Part shown: positions 44,163-55,145 of the stretch, one piece after another
How positions within the stretch are numbered: the stretch's first letter is position 1
Layout of the letters: each line of letters opens with the position of its first letter
DNA from: Tuctoria greenei
Lineage: Eukaryota; Streptophyta; Magnoliopsida; Poales; Poaceae
Reading direction: 5' to 3'
DNA length: 64,000 nucleotides
NCBI GenBank assembly: GCA_036927565.1
Contig: JAYESD010000008.1
Location: 109,538,279-109,602,278 of the forward strand
Notes under the pieces: generated by a model
Databases searched by the model: none
Seen by the model: only the letters and a program-made list of their open reading frames with translations
What the model was told of the DNA's origin: nothing
Position numbers and translations under genes: made by a program

Positions 44163-45677
44163 GTGGCCCCCGAGCCCACCTCAGGAGAGGCAAGGTGACG
44201 ATCCCGTAGGTGGGGCAACCATCATCAACGCTAAGAATGTCGACGGTGGGCCCCTTGGGAGGTGTCAGTGTTGAAGCTTGAGGTCCCACGGCAGAGCTCG
44301 AAGAAGGGTGAACTAGGACCTATACATGAGTGACAAAAGAATGAGTAATATTTCTCATTGGTTAAAATCTTCATTCCCTCATGTTTGTTCTATCTTACGG
44401 TCCTTAGCCGGGCTACGGGGACTGAGTAATTCAGTGTGATAGTATCCGGGTACTGGTAGCTGCCTCACCCAACAATGTGTGCTATCCAGGCCCGCCTTAC
44501 TTTGTCGGAATGGTAGAGTGTCCATACTTAGGGTGCAGGACAGGCTAAGCAGGCAGCACACTCCAGACCTTCCATCGGCATTGATTTTTCAAGCGAGTTG
44601 GCCATTTGGCGAGCACGGGATCCCAAATGAGAAAACTACCAAGAATACCCAGACACATAACAGGTACTACAGGATGCCCATCTACAGAAGGATAGCACAA
44701 CTCTAAGTATATGCGAAGAGAAAGATGTAACAGAGTGAAAAAGTGCAAAATATGCATAATATTGAAGCATAATTAAATAAACATGGTGACAGTATCCGGA
44801 TTGCAATTCTTGCTTTGTCTAGAAGCATGTGCCTTTCAGTCCTCAGTACTGAACTACAGTGCTGTAGAGAAAGAGTGCGCTAGCTTAGGGTCAGTCACAA
44901 GGCACAGGTTTAGAGTGCAAGACAAGGCTAAGCAGGCTGCACGCACTTGACCTCCCACGAACATTAGTCCTTCAGAGGACGTTCGTCCCCCAGTACTCAC
45001 ATGTAGCATTGGAAAGGTAAAGTGTGCATACTTAGGGTGCAGGACCAGGCTAAACAGGCAACACACTCCATACCCCCAGTATTATGCCGCAAGAAAGGTA
45101 GAGTGCGCATATTTAGGGTGCAAGACCAAGCTAAGCACACAACACACAACGGACCCCCGGTATTCAGCTGCAAGAAAGGTAGAGTGCGCATACTTAGGAT
45201 GTAGGACCAGGCTAAGCAGACAGAACACTCCTGACCCTCTATTGGGATTAGATTTTTGTGGGAGTGGCCATTCAGCGCCATGGACTCCGAGCAAGAAAAT
45301 ATCCAAGGACAGCAGATACATCACAGGTACCTGGTGGCATCATTATTGCCGTGATTGCAGGTAGTCATCGTGTGGTGGCGAAAGTAGACACGAGGCAAAG
45401 TGTACATTCTTAGGGTCACATGGCACAGGCTCAAGATACAAGAAGGTTGCAAACTTTGGACCTCCCACCGGCGGTGTCACCATGTGGTGACAGCAATAGC
45501 CATCGGAACCATGACCGTGTGTACAACGGGTCAGCCCTATATAGAGCGGGAAATGGCGCCATCCTCTCTGCTCCCTTCATGGCAGGAGGTGGAGAGGAAC
45601 CAGCGATGGACTGAGAATTCACCGTCGTGGTGAGGCTCGTCAATCCAAAAATGTGCCCCCTAAACTGGAGTGCCAGA
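44163..45677 (-). other. D right-arm internal region (non-coding)
   Basis: Inverse copy of 41071-42383, somewhat longer. The 82-base unit recurs at about 44510-44560, 44900-44945, 45020-45065, 45105-45145 and 45180-45225. The block around the word GATTTTTCAAGCGAGTTGGCC (44582 onward) is the reverse complement of 41940-41965. The primer site lies at 45654-45675. No coding frame is supported. Confidence 0.75.
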
Positions 45678-46479
45678 GGTCAAAATGTGCAATCGACACT
45701 TCCCTCAGTACTACTTAGAATTAGTCTGCAGAGGTTCTTTTTCAGGAGGGGTGAATTTCCTGGAACTACGAGCTAGATGAACACGGGTGAACACGAGGAT
45801 TTACGTGGTACGGGCCGCTGGAGCGTAATACCATGCATCCACGGGAATCTGTGTGTTGTATTGCGTATGCATGAGTATGTGAGAGTCTGGTATCTCATGA
45901 GTGTGTGTAGGTTGGCGTGAGTGGATTGAGTTTCCCTCTATCGGTGGCTGCTCGATCCTTTTATATGCCAAGGGCCAGTACCTTACATTATGACTGGGGC
46001 CCGACAGGTGGCCTCGGTTAGCTAGTTTTGAAAACGCATTAATGTGGTCTTGAAGCCACGTTAATGGGTCTTGATAATGTATGAACATGGTCTTGATGAC
46101 ACGTTAACGGATCTTGATAGCGTGTAATGTGTCTTGATGGCGCGGTCTTGATGACGCATTAATGTTGTCTTGAAGGCATGTTAATGTGGTCTTGAGTGCA
46201 CACGTCACCTTCATGAACCGCGGGGCACGTGGCAGCATCGGAGCCCTCGAGCGGGGAGGTCGGGTCAGGAGCCGCGAAGCACATGGCAGCACCAGAGCCA
46301 CCTTTGGCAGGGTGGTAGGTCCGGATATACGGGACACTTGGCAGCATTGGAGCCACCCATATCAGGGAGGTAGGTTCGGAGCTCCACCCTTAGCAGGGAG
46401 GTAGATGCTAAGCTGCAGGGCATGCAACCCCGAAGGTCCGGAGCTGTGGAGCACGTGGCAGTGTTTGAGCCCTCCTCGG

Positions 46480-46515
<36 letters not shown>

Positions 46516-46737
46516 GTCCGTAACCGCGGGACACATGGCAGCACCGAAGCCACCCTTTGCAGGAAGGCAGGTCCGGAGCTGCAGGACACGTGGCAGCATC
46601 GGAGCCACCCTTAGGAGGGAGGCAGGTCTAGAGTTGCGGGACACGTGGTAGCCTTTGGGTACCTCCCCTCTTGGGAGGCGGGACCAAACGTCATGTCTTC
46701 CTAGTATTGGGGATACCCAGTATGCAGGGGTACGATG
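45678..46737 (-). repeat. D right-arm 5' LTR (1,060 bp)
   Basis: On the minus strand it starts near CATCGTACCCC (46737) and ends TTTTGACC (45678). TATA box GCATATAAAAGG at 45957-45968. U3 array at 46205-46650, interrupted by a 32-base G-run. It is flanked outside by GACTT and then A1 LTR sequence. Confidence 0.84.
46481..46512 (+). repeat. Poly(G) run of 32
   Basis: An uninterrupted run of G within a U3 repeat unit. The equivalent place in the left arm (near 19145) has a short G-run. It could form a G-quadruplex, and could also be an assembly or length error. Confidence 0.85.
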
Positions 46738-46742
46738 GACTT

Positions 46743-47653
46743 TATGCATTATAATAATACAATAATTAGTCTCTCTTTATTCATATACTTCGGAAAACAA
46801 TTTCTTGATTAATTGAGGAGTCTATGTATGTTCAAGGTGTAGATGTCATTATGATCTGATGATAATGTCCATCCCATGTTATCATGAACATCATACACCA
46901 CCGCTATAGCCTAATTAGGTAATAATATAATTATGTTAATTTGAATATGTTAGTGTTTGGTCCCAACATTGGTTCAAACGATGTTTAGGATTAATCATGG
47001 CCTTAGGAAGGTACTTATACTGCAGTTCTGAAGGCATTTACTTAACATTTAAGTGTGGCGTTTAGATAGTTAAGTAGTGTTGGATGTCTCGTAGGCCCAC
47101 TAGTTGTAGGGGTAGGCGGCAGGTGGTACATCCCTATCCATCCTTCGTACTCCCACATGTTCGGCTATGCCACAGGCTCTTTGTGGGAATTGTCCTTGTT
47201 TTGCCAAGGGTAAACCCATGCCCGACGTGTTGGACACCTAAGCCTTAGTATTCATCGTTAGCATACTCATGTGTACACCGATAGGCTATGTATATGAGTA
47301 ATTAGAGCACAGTAGGTGTAGCTTTGTCTTGTAACGTGACCTTCACTAGGACATTCTTACTCATTAGAGTAGATTGCTTAGGTGTGTGTCACTTTACCCC
47401 CACTACATCATTTACCCATCCTACTGGAATCCTGACTAGAGCACCCTACTCTTCCTATGATCTCGCTACTCTTCACTTGCTTTCCTTTGGGATAAAATAA
47501 ATATGATACCCTAGGAAATACTCTCGAGTGAAATAGCGATACTTTCCGTGCGCTTGTGAAACTCATCTTGCTTTGGCTTAGGTTAGCCTAGTGCCAACTG
47601 CTTGTCTAGGACTTGTTGCTAGGATGAACTGTAGATGTTAAGAAGTATCAACG
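46743..47653 (+). repeat. A1 5' LTR, part 3 of 3
   Basis: It aligns with the A2 LTR from about 49586 to 50492: TTATNATAATA, TTATTCATATACTT, CATCATACACCAC, AAGCCTTAGTATTCAT, TTGCTTTGG. It ends AAGTATCAACG at 47653, followed by the spacer AGCATTTC and the primer site. The three parts sum to about 1.57 kb, the same as A2 (1,572 bp). Confidence 0.85.
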
Positions 47654-47661
47654 AGCATTTC

Positions 47662-47678
47662 TAGCATTGTTGCTGAGG
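47662..47678 (+). other. A1 primer-binding site (mutated tRNA-Asp type)
   Basis: TAGCATTGTTGCTGAGG, against the consensus TGGCGCCGTTGCCGGGG. C-to-T and G-to-A changes predominate. Confidence 0.65.
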
Positions 47679-47834
47679 AAGGCACTGAAGTTTTGCATGA
47701 TCATGTGGTAGATAGGATTCTATTAGGTTTTAAGTACGATAACCTTGCTATGTTTTTGCATTTTTATATGAAAATAGGGTATTTAATGGCCGGTTTTCAT
47801 TTGCTGGCAAACTACTATTGAAGATCCAAAATTA

Positions 47835-48920
47835 ATGCCGAGAATCGTTCGACCTCATGTCGTTCCTCTTCAGATGATCCTCTCAGCAAGGAAGCCTATA
47901 ATTTTCACACTATCACATTGCAAACCAATGGCCCAGAAGATACCTGATGAGTTTTCGGCACCATCTGCTGACAATGTGTCTACTGGGCCCAATGTTAACA
48001 TCGGTGAAATAAAATTTGAAACCAAGATTGGCCTAATCATGATGGTGCAAGCTAATCCCTACTGTGGGAAAGCCAACAAGGATGCATGTCCTCACCTGCA
48101 ACATTTCTTTGAGATTTGTAGCACTTTCAATCAAGGATGCCACACCCGATGCCATCCTTCCTTCGACTATTTTTGGTTCTCCCTCCTTAGGAGAGCGAAG
48201 TAGTCGTTCTACGTTAATTTAAGTGCTATAAACATTTAGGGAATGTGTTCTATGACATTCCTCACCAAATTCATCCTGTTGGGCAAGACTAATGCCCTAC
48301 ATGGAAGAATCTCATGCTTCCTGCAAGAGCACAAGGAATCCATTCTCAAGGCTTGGAAGAGGCTGCAAGAGTACATCATGGCTTGTCCTCACCATGGGAT
48401 GGATGATTGGCACATCATCCAAAACTTCTACAAAGGAATGACTCCGTCAGCCCGTGACCATGTGGATGTTGTTGCTGGAGGTGTCGTCATCTCACCTACG
48501 GTGCCCAAAGCAAAAGAATCAACTGAGAAGATGGTTTCCAACATGGGTTGGAGCGATGAGCGTCTACAACCCCGACATCGAGGCATGCCCACCTAGAAAG
48601 AGGTGGAGATGATCGTTGCCAAACTAGACCTCCTGATGAAGAAACTAGACTGTCAAGCCAATGGAGAAATACTTGGCACCACCAAGCCTTAGATGCTCAC
48701 ATCAGATATGAGGTATGTGGCAACACGGGCCATATGGGGAGTGACTGCCCCGAGACCAATGAGGATGCCTTGTACTTAGACAACAATGGAAATTTCAACA
48801 ACGGCTACCGTCCAGGAGGTCAAGGGTGGCGCCAACCACACTCTTTCTTTCAAGCGGGCTACAACAACATTAATGGAAATGTAAATCAGCCAAACTTGAA
48901 AGAAATTTCCATTATCCAAC
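47835..48920 (+). pseudogene. A1 gag (Athila-like, truncated by A2)
   Basis: It starts at ATG 47835 (MPRIVRPHVVPLQMI). Blocks: NVNIGEIKFETKIGLIMMVQ, CGKANKDACPHLQHFFEIC, a TAG at about 48201, then FLTKFILLGKTNALHGRIS, YIMACPHHGMDDWHIIQNFY, a stop near 48596, and the knuckle region with MGSDCPETNEDAL after a frameshift. The same order is seen in A2 gag. It is cut at 48920 (ATTATCCAAC), where A2 copy sequence would continue CCAACTTAAGATAAAT (63479 on), so pol of A1 is not in this window. Confidence 0.82.
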
Positions 48921-50492
48921 TATTCACGGTCGTTATATACCGATTTTGACCGTCAATATAACTCAATTATTTGAAAGAATAAATATTTCTTACACACACC
49001 ATATGTAGATTTAACATAATTCAACTTGTACTTGGAGAAATAGTGCAAGCAGTTATTCTATTGCAGAATTCATGAAGAATGAGGGGAGAAACTCGGAAAA
49101 GTGACGTCTGACCAATCACACTAAGACATGTGGCATTGCATGGATCCATGAACCGTTTTCGTGGCATATCCGAGGGAATCCAATGGCAATTCACGTGGGA
49201 AAAGATCCTGGGCCCACCTACCCATGACCTATAAGAAGCACACCCCGAGGGGCACCAGGACCAGGATGGCCGAATCAGGGGTTCGACTGACTTATTCTTG
49301 GCGCCAAACTCAGTCACCCGCCAAGTATCGAATCCCTATAGTGCCCTGAAGCCAGTGGAGACTGATTCGGGTGAAAAAGATGGCGGGAACCGCCTCTACT
49401 CCATGTATAAATAGGGGGAGAGGCCTCACTTCACACACACACAACTCGAGCATTCCCTCATTGTATATATTAGTTCTCCTAGTTCCTTAGTGGAGGTTAG
49501 GCTGTAGAGAGGAGCCTCTAGCCCCATGTCTAAATTGGGAAAGGTATGGGCTCATGTATCTTTTTTTTTGTGACTATATGCTTTATAATAATATTATTAT
49601 TAGTCTCTATTTATTCATATACTTGGGCAAAGTGTTTCTTGTTTGATTATGAAGTCCGTGTATGTGCTAGGTGTAGATGCTATTATGATCTGGTAATAAT
49701 ATTCAAATCATGTTATCATAAACATCATACACCACAACTATAGTCTAATTAGGTAATAATATGATTATGTTGATATGAATATGATGGTGCTTGGGGTCCA
49801 ACATTGGTTCAACAATGTGTAGGTAGTCATTACTTTAGGATGATATTTATATCCGAACTCTTAAGGTATTTACTTAACATGTAAGCGTGGTGCTCAGATA
49901 CTTAAGTATTGTTTGATGTCCTGTAGACTCATGGTTTGTAGGGGTATGCGGTAGGTGGTGGCATCCCTGTCTATCATTTGTACTTCCCACCACATTTGGC
50001 TACACCGCAAACTCGTAGCGGGAATCGTCCTGATGTTGTCAAGGGTAACCCCGTGCATGATGTGTTGGACCACTAAGCCCTAGTATTCATAGTTACCATA
50101 CTCATGTGTACACTAATATGCGATGTATATGAGTACTTAGAGCACAGTAGGAGTAACTCCATCTCTTAACTTGACCTTTACTCGGACATCGTTACCTAAT
50201 AGATTAGATTGCTTAGGTGTGTGTCACACTACCCCCGCTACATCATTTACCCATCCTATAGGACTCCTCACTAGAACACCCTAATCTTCTTATGCTCTTG
50301 CAACTCTTCACTTGCCTTCCTTTGGGATAAAACAAATACGATACCCTAGGGAATAATATTGGGTGAAATGCTACAATGGTACTTTTCGTGCGTTTGCAGA
50401 ACTCATCTTGCTTTGGATTAGGTTAGCCTAGTGCCTATGCAGAACTAGCACTTATTGCTAGGATGAAGTGTAGATGTTAGGAAATACATACA
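48921..50492 (+). repeat. A2 5' LTR (1,572 bp)
   Basis: It starts TATTCACGGTCG (mutated TGTTGACGGTC) and ends AATACATACA, followed by the primer site. An inverted pair ACGGTC...GACCGT lies within the first 40 bases. TATAAATAG at 49406-49414. It aligns along its length with the three A1 LTR parts. Confidence 0.85.
49406..49414 (+). promoter_or_regulatory. TATA box of A2 LTR
   Basis: TATAAATAG, with the conserved CACACACACAC tract about 30 bases downstream. Confidence 0.6.
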
Positions 50493-50500
50493 AGCACTTC

Positions 50501-50517
50501 TGGTGCTGTTGCCTGGG
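50501..50517 (+). other. A2 primer-binding site (tRNA-Asp type)
   Basis: TGGTGCTGTTGCCTGGG, eight bases after the LTR end. Mutated from TGGCGCCGTTGCCGGGG. Confidence 0.7.
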
Positions 50518-50578
50518 AAGGCACAAAAGTCTTGCATGATCATGTAGTAGATAGGATTCTAGATGGTTTTTAGTAGGA

Positions 50579-52077
50579 TAGAGGGGGGTTGAATAGGCCT
50601 TTTTGAAAATTATCAGATCCTGCAACACTTAACAACCAGTTCAATACCAAAGATATCGGACTAGTCCGGTAAAGTGCGGACTAGTCCGGTGTTCACAGAC
50701 TAAGTTGATCAAATTTGATTGATTAGATTGATTCTACTATGTATGCAGCGGAAGTCTAGAATCAAATGAAGGTTTCAATGTTATATATGATATTATATCA
50801 AGATTAAATCTTATGTTTAACAATTCAACATGAGATAAACAATGATTAGTGAAACCCTAGGTTATATTGATAAATAAGAACGTTGAACACCAAGAACAAG
50901 ACACGAGGATTTATCCTGTGGTTCCCCGCCCACGAAGGCAACCTACGTACATGTTGAGGAGTCCATAAAAGGACCGGGTCTTCTCCGACCCTACCCTCGT
51001 CGGATCACCACGAAGGCCAATCCCCTTCCACTAATCACAAAGGGGTGAATAACCGAATTCAAAGGGGCCTTCTCACACGTTGAGAGCTCCCTTGGATTAC
51101 AACACAAAATACCACCAAAACACACTCAAAAGATTACAATTAAAAGCAGGAGTGTGTTAGAGAATCAAACCAAGGGCTCAATGTGGTGATGAACGTGTCT
51201 CTCCAATGATCTAGAATGAATCCTCAAAGGATTGATCGTTGTTGCACTTGATTTCATGGAGAGATGTGGTTTTTGAGGCTCTTGGGAGGTGTGATGGCGC
51301 TAGGGTTCGAGAGAGGTAAAAATATGGCCGTACAACTCTATTTATATGGGTTTCTAAAAGTGACCGTTAGGGTTCAGAAAGTTCGGACTAGTCCGTGGAG
51401 GTCACCGGACTAGTCCGGTGTGCTGAGTGTAGCAAACCCTAAGTGTCCTGAAATATCGGACTAGTCCGGCTAGGAGAAGACTTGTCCAATTTCGCTACTG
51501 GAAATCTTCGGACTAGTCCGATAGCCATCGGACTTGTCCGGTTATGTGAAACCCTAAGTGTATAGGATGAAAAGTCCGCACTTGGGAGACTTGTCCGATT
51601 CATATCAGAGGGTATTTCGGACTAGTCCTTGTACACATCGGACTTGTCCGATTTGGATCAAAAAGAATATCGGACTAGTCCGGATGTGATCGGACTTGTC
51701 CGATTATGTGTGACTTGTGAAGTGCTTTGAGGACTAGTCCGCACTAGGGAGGACTAGTCCGATTCTAGACAGAAAGGATATCAGACTAGTCCGGTGCCTG
51801 TCGGACTAGTCCGGTCCTTTGTAACTTTGTGCAATGTGTGTGTGTTTAAATGTGGTTGAGCTCTTAGTATGTGTTTCCTTAACACACTCCATACACAATA
51901 ATCTACTACTCTTCTTCCTTGAGCTCATTTCCACTTTGCTCCTCATTCTTCCTTCTTTTTGGTAATTTGTTCATTTTTCTGACATAAGCCTGCACTCATC
52001 TCAACAAAGAGGTTAGGATCCCAATTGCTTGTCATAAATCATCCAAAACCCACAAGTGAGTCCTATATGCACTTTCA
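50579..52077 (-). repeat. S1 3' LTR
   Basis: Near-identical to 60804-62313 but lacking its last dozen bases in minus reading. The minus start is TGAAAGTGCATATAGGAC. TATA box at 51338-51347 (minus ATATAAATAG). A palindrome cluster lies at 51380-51815 with two more copies at 50655-50695. Confidence 0.92.
51380..51815. repeat. Palindrome cluster in S1 3' LTR
   Basis: About sixteen copies of CGGACTAGTCCG or CGGACTTGTCCG and near variants in 435 bases. They sit downstream of the TATA box in plus coordinates, thus upstream of it in the transcription direction (U3). Confidence 0.9.
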
Positions 52078-52094
52078 ATCTCCCCCTTTTTGGT
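52078..52094 (-). other. S1 polypurine tract
   Basis: The minus strand reads AAAAAGGGGGAGAT directly before the 3' LTR. A second purine-rich run (GGGGGAGAG, near 52475-52490) is compatible with the multiple tracts known for Sireviruses. Confidence 0.75.
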
Positions 52095-52534
52095 GATTGA
52101 TGACAACCAATTGAGATTTCACAAAATGTGATAAAATTGAGATTTTCATAAAGTATGCACATATGAATCCAAAATACATCAAGCAGTGAAAAGTATTATC
52201 CATATGTGCATTCTTTATGGTGGGATGCATGACTAAGTATACTGAAACATTGATAATGATATGATTGACATTAATTACTAAATAGCAAGCATATATGACA
52301 TTCTAGAGCAAAATCACAGTTTTTATAAATACTGCTCAAAGGATTAACTCATTGCATCACAAAACCATAATTAACATAAGATCATTGTGAAAACATTACA
52401 AGCCACAAAAGAGGTAAAAAGAAAAACATAGAACTCTATCCTTGCAAACTACAGCTAAGACTAAGACTCCCCCTCAATCTCTCCCCCTTTGGCATCAAGA
52501 CAACAAAAAGAAGGAGAGGAGGGTCCTAAGGTCT

Positions 52535-54126
52535 TCACTCTTCGTTGTCGGTCCTCTCATCGTCGTCTTCATCATCTTCATCTTCAGCTTGATGAGGAGG
52601 AGTAGGAGGAGGAGGAGGTGCGGAGGTACTCAAGTCCCCAACGCCAAAGTAGGCAAGCTCGGAGGGGGTCAAGGGCCCGAGCTCAGTGAAGTCCGGGTCG
52701 GAGTCTTCAGAAATCACTGGAGATCCAATGGGGTCGATCTCCAACTTTGGCAAATTTGCTTTACATTTGCCTTGATGTACCTCATGTACTCCTTTCTTTT
52801 CTGATTGAGCTTGTGGGCCTTCACTTCGGCCTTCTTGCAGGAGGCAAAGATTGCAGCTAGATATTTAAGGATCCCACTAGCTGATCCTTTCTGAGGGGCT
52901 GCCCTACCAGCAGGTGCAGCACTTGCATCTTCTCTTGTTTTCGCTGGTGCCTCAGGGCTGGAGGCTGGCGATGGAGCTGCCTGGACATTTACATGTTGAG
53001 GCTTCTGAGGCCTCAGAGGTGTGTGCTCCACATCTTTGACAAACTCGATCCCTGTGACTTTCTCAATCATGTACATGAGATAAGGGGCATATCCACATGA
53101 TCTGTTAGGAGTGCAGGATATGTTCACCATGTCATTCCATATGTATTCCGCCACATCAAATGGGCAGTTTTTGCTTATGATCCTCATCAGAGTTCTAAGG
53201 TATCCTTGAACACTCCCTGCATCCCCATCCTTAGGAGCTATTGTCTTCCTCAAGACTCTGTTTAGCACCACAAAGAATGGCTTCATGTTCTTCGTGGAAG
53301 GAGGGATGAACTTTGAGTTGGGCTCATAGAGAAACTTCATCTTTTCCTTCTCGATGACACCAACATTGTGAATAATCACATGGTCATTGCTTGAGGTGCC
53401 AAGATGCAACATCCTTGCAAATTCTTCATATGTGATAGTGTACTTGGATCCATGAGTCATCCAAGTCACTCTCTCTTCTTCATCGCTTGCAAAGTAACAA
53501 GTGGCATAGAACTGAGCCACCACTTCATCATTCCAATTGTACTTGAAGGCAAAGAGGTCCTTCAAGCCATGTCTTTCAGCTGCTGCAATCACTTCATCAA
53601 ATGCAGAGCATCTCTTCTTATCAAGATGTGCCCAGTCAATCCACTGACTGTGCACCACTGGTGTCTTCATCTGTAGGTAAACAGCCCTGTAATAGTCTGC
53701 ATGAAAATTGCTCCAGAATCTTCCATTTGTAGCTTGCTCTGTATGACTATAGCAATCAATGCTCCTGAGCTTTGTAGCTGAGTCACTGCCCTTTCCATTG
53801 AACTTCTCTTCAGTGGGGTCCCGGACCCCTTCCCTCGGAGCATGCAGCTTCAACGGGCCAACTGGACCCGTAGCAATCCCTTTGCCCTTGCCCTTTGCTT
53901 GGCGGGCACTTGCCGAGCTAGGACCACCACCGGTGGTAGTCCTAGAAGCTGGCACCTTGGAGGCCGGCTTCTTCGCCAGAACTTTCCTCCTAACCTGTGG
54001 AAGAGACGGAGCTGGCTCGGTAGGTCTCTCTTGGCGCTTCTTGCCGAGACTCGTTGAGGTTCGAGGTGCCATCTCGTGGTCCATCTCAGCCTCGAAATCG
54101 GAAACTTCATCGTTTGAGCTCGACAT
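52535..54126 (-). pseudogene. S1 extra ORF after pol: putative plant transposon protein domain
   Basis: Same strand as gag-pol, between RNase H and the 3' LTR. I choose the ATG complement at 54124-54126 (MSSSNDEVSDFEAEM) because the upstream extension is leader-like. After an acidic start and a Lys/Pro-rich linker, residues about 120-330 carry NGRFWSNFHADYYRAVYLQM, VAQFYATCYFASDEEERVTW and YTITYEEFARMLHLG. That pattern is typical of the 'putative plant transposon protein' family (PF20167, recognised by motif only). The C-terminus is Ala/Pro-rich, then a coiled part (KAEVKAHKLNQKRKEYMRY). A frameshift near 52755 moves the acidic tail (ELGPLTPSELAYFGVG, EDEDDEDDD) to another frame ending at 52535. 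I see no signal peptide or membrane segment, so nothing supports an envelope role. Confidence 0.75.
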
Positions 54127-55145
54127 GACCTGAGAATGAGAGGCTTGATTGAGAATGAATGGAACAAGGCATAGGTGTGAAAGTATATCAAGGACTTGCA
54201 TTGAGGAATATAAGAGATAGGTTTTGAGTTCAGAAAAGTCGGACTTGTCCGGTGTCTAGGCACGGACTAGTCCGGGATATCGGACTTGTCCGTGCATGGA
54301 CCGGACTAGTCCGATATTCAAACTAAAAAACCTAGGAAACTAGATAAAAGGTGATTCCTAATGTACAACAGGCGTAGCATAAATGTAATACATCAAGGAG
54401 GCATGTATATAGTGAAATATGCTAGGCTATTTCATGAACAATGAAGGAATTTGGGATTTCTAGGGTTAGGGTGAAAAATTACCGAAGAAATCAAGTAGAG
54501 CTAGAAGAAGAGGACGTTGAAGGCCGGACAAGTCCGCTAGCTTCAGTCCCGATGCAATGTCGATCAAATCCCACCCAAACTTGTGAAGTTTTGATGGAGA
54601 AATCAAGAAATCGCCTTGGGGGCTGGAGCACGAAGAGAGAGAGTGCGTGAGGCAAGAGTGGAGGTGAGGGATTTAGGGTTTAGCGGCGGCTAGGATTATG
54701 GACACGAAAAATAGGACAAGTCCGGAGATGACCGGACTAGTCCGAACTTTTCCAGGGGCTATATCGGACTAGTTCGTTGTCTACCGGACTAGTCCTGCCT
54801 AACCAGCACTCTACATACTAGTCTGCATGGGCGGACCAGTCCGGGCAACCACGGACTAGTCCGTAGTCACCAGACAAGAATTTGTAGCCCATTCATATAT
54901 ATTTGAAGGTACATATTTAGAGAAAAGAGAGGCAAAACACATCAAATAGTCTTGATGAATATGACCAGTAAGCATACAACAATCAAGCAATGATCATAAT
55001 TCACCAAGATCTAGTAATTGACATAGTTTTTCGGAGAAAAATGAGAGAGATGATTTTCACAATCCAAAACAGCATATTTGAAGAATTCACACAGGTATGC
55101 AACATTTCAAGCCACACTCCGAGCATCAAGGATATTTAGTTCATT
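54127..55145 (-). other. S1 spacer between RNase H and the extra ORF
   Basis: Non-coding. Contains palindrome groups at 54240-54315 and 54520-54880 (CGGACTTGTCCGG, CGGACTAGTCCG) around a region that would be the leader of the extra ORF. Confidence 0.65.

Larger units (their letters stand above)
19017..46737. mobile_element. D: tail-to-tail inverted dimer of a non-autonomous LTR element
   Basis: The left arm (plus) is LTR 19017-19878 and 40858-41070, internal 41071-42383, truncated LTR 42384-43098. The right arm (minus) is LTR 45678-46737, internal 44163-45677, LTR 43123-44162. Both outer ends are U3 ends. A single 5-bp duplication GACTT flanks the whole (19012-19016 and 46738-46742), and A1 LTR sequence resumes on the right. 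The arms are the same element in opposite directions. K1 sits inside the left arm LTR. There is no coding capacity. Primer site, polypurine tract and internal repeat resemble T, so it is likely mobilised by T-type proteins, comparable to the rice Dasheng/RIRE2 pair (established example; the analogy is my inference). Confidence 0.85.

Noticed and set aside
41240..45320. Short frames in the D internal region (Cys/Leu-rich peptides such as CLAWSCTLSM)
   Set aside because: They are translations of the 82-bp repeat in several phases on both strands.
51380..51815. Regularly spaced short palindromes as a CRISPR array
   Set aside because: Spacing is irregular, repeats are only 12 bp, the DNA is eukaryotic, and the clusters sit in LTRs.
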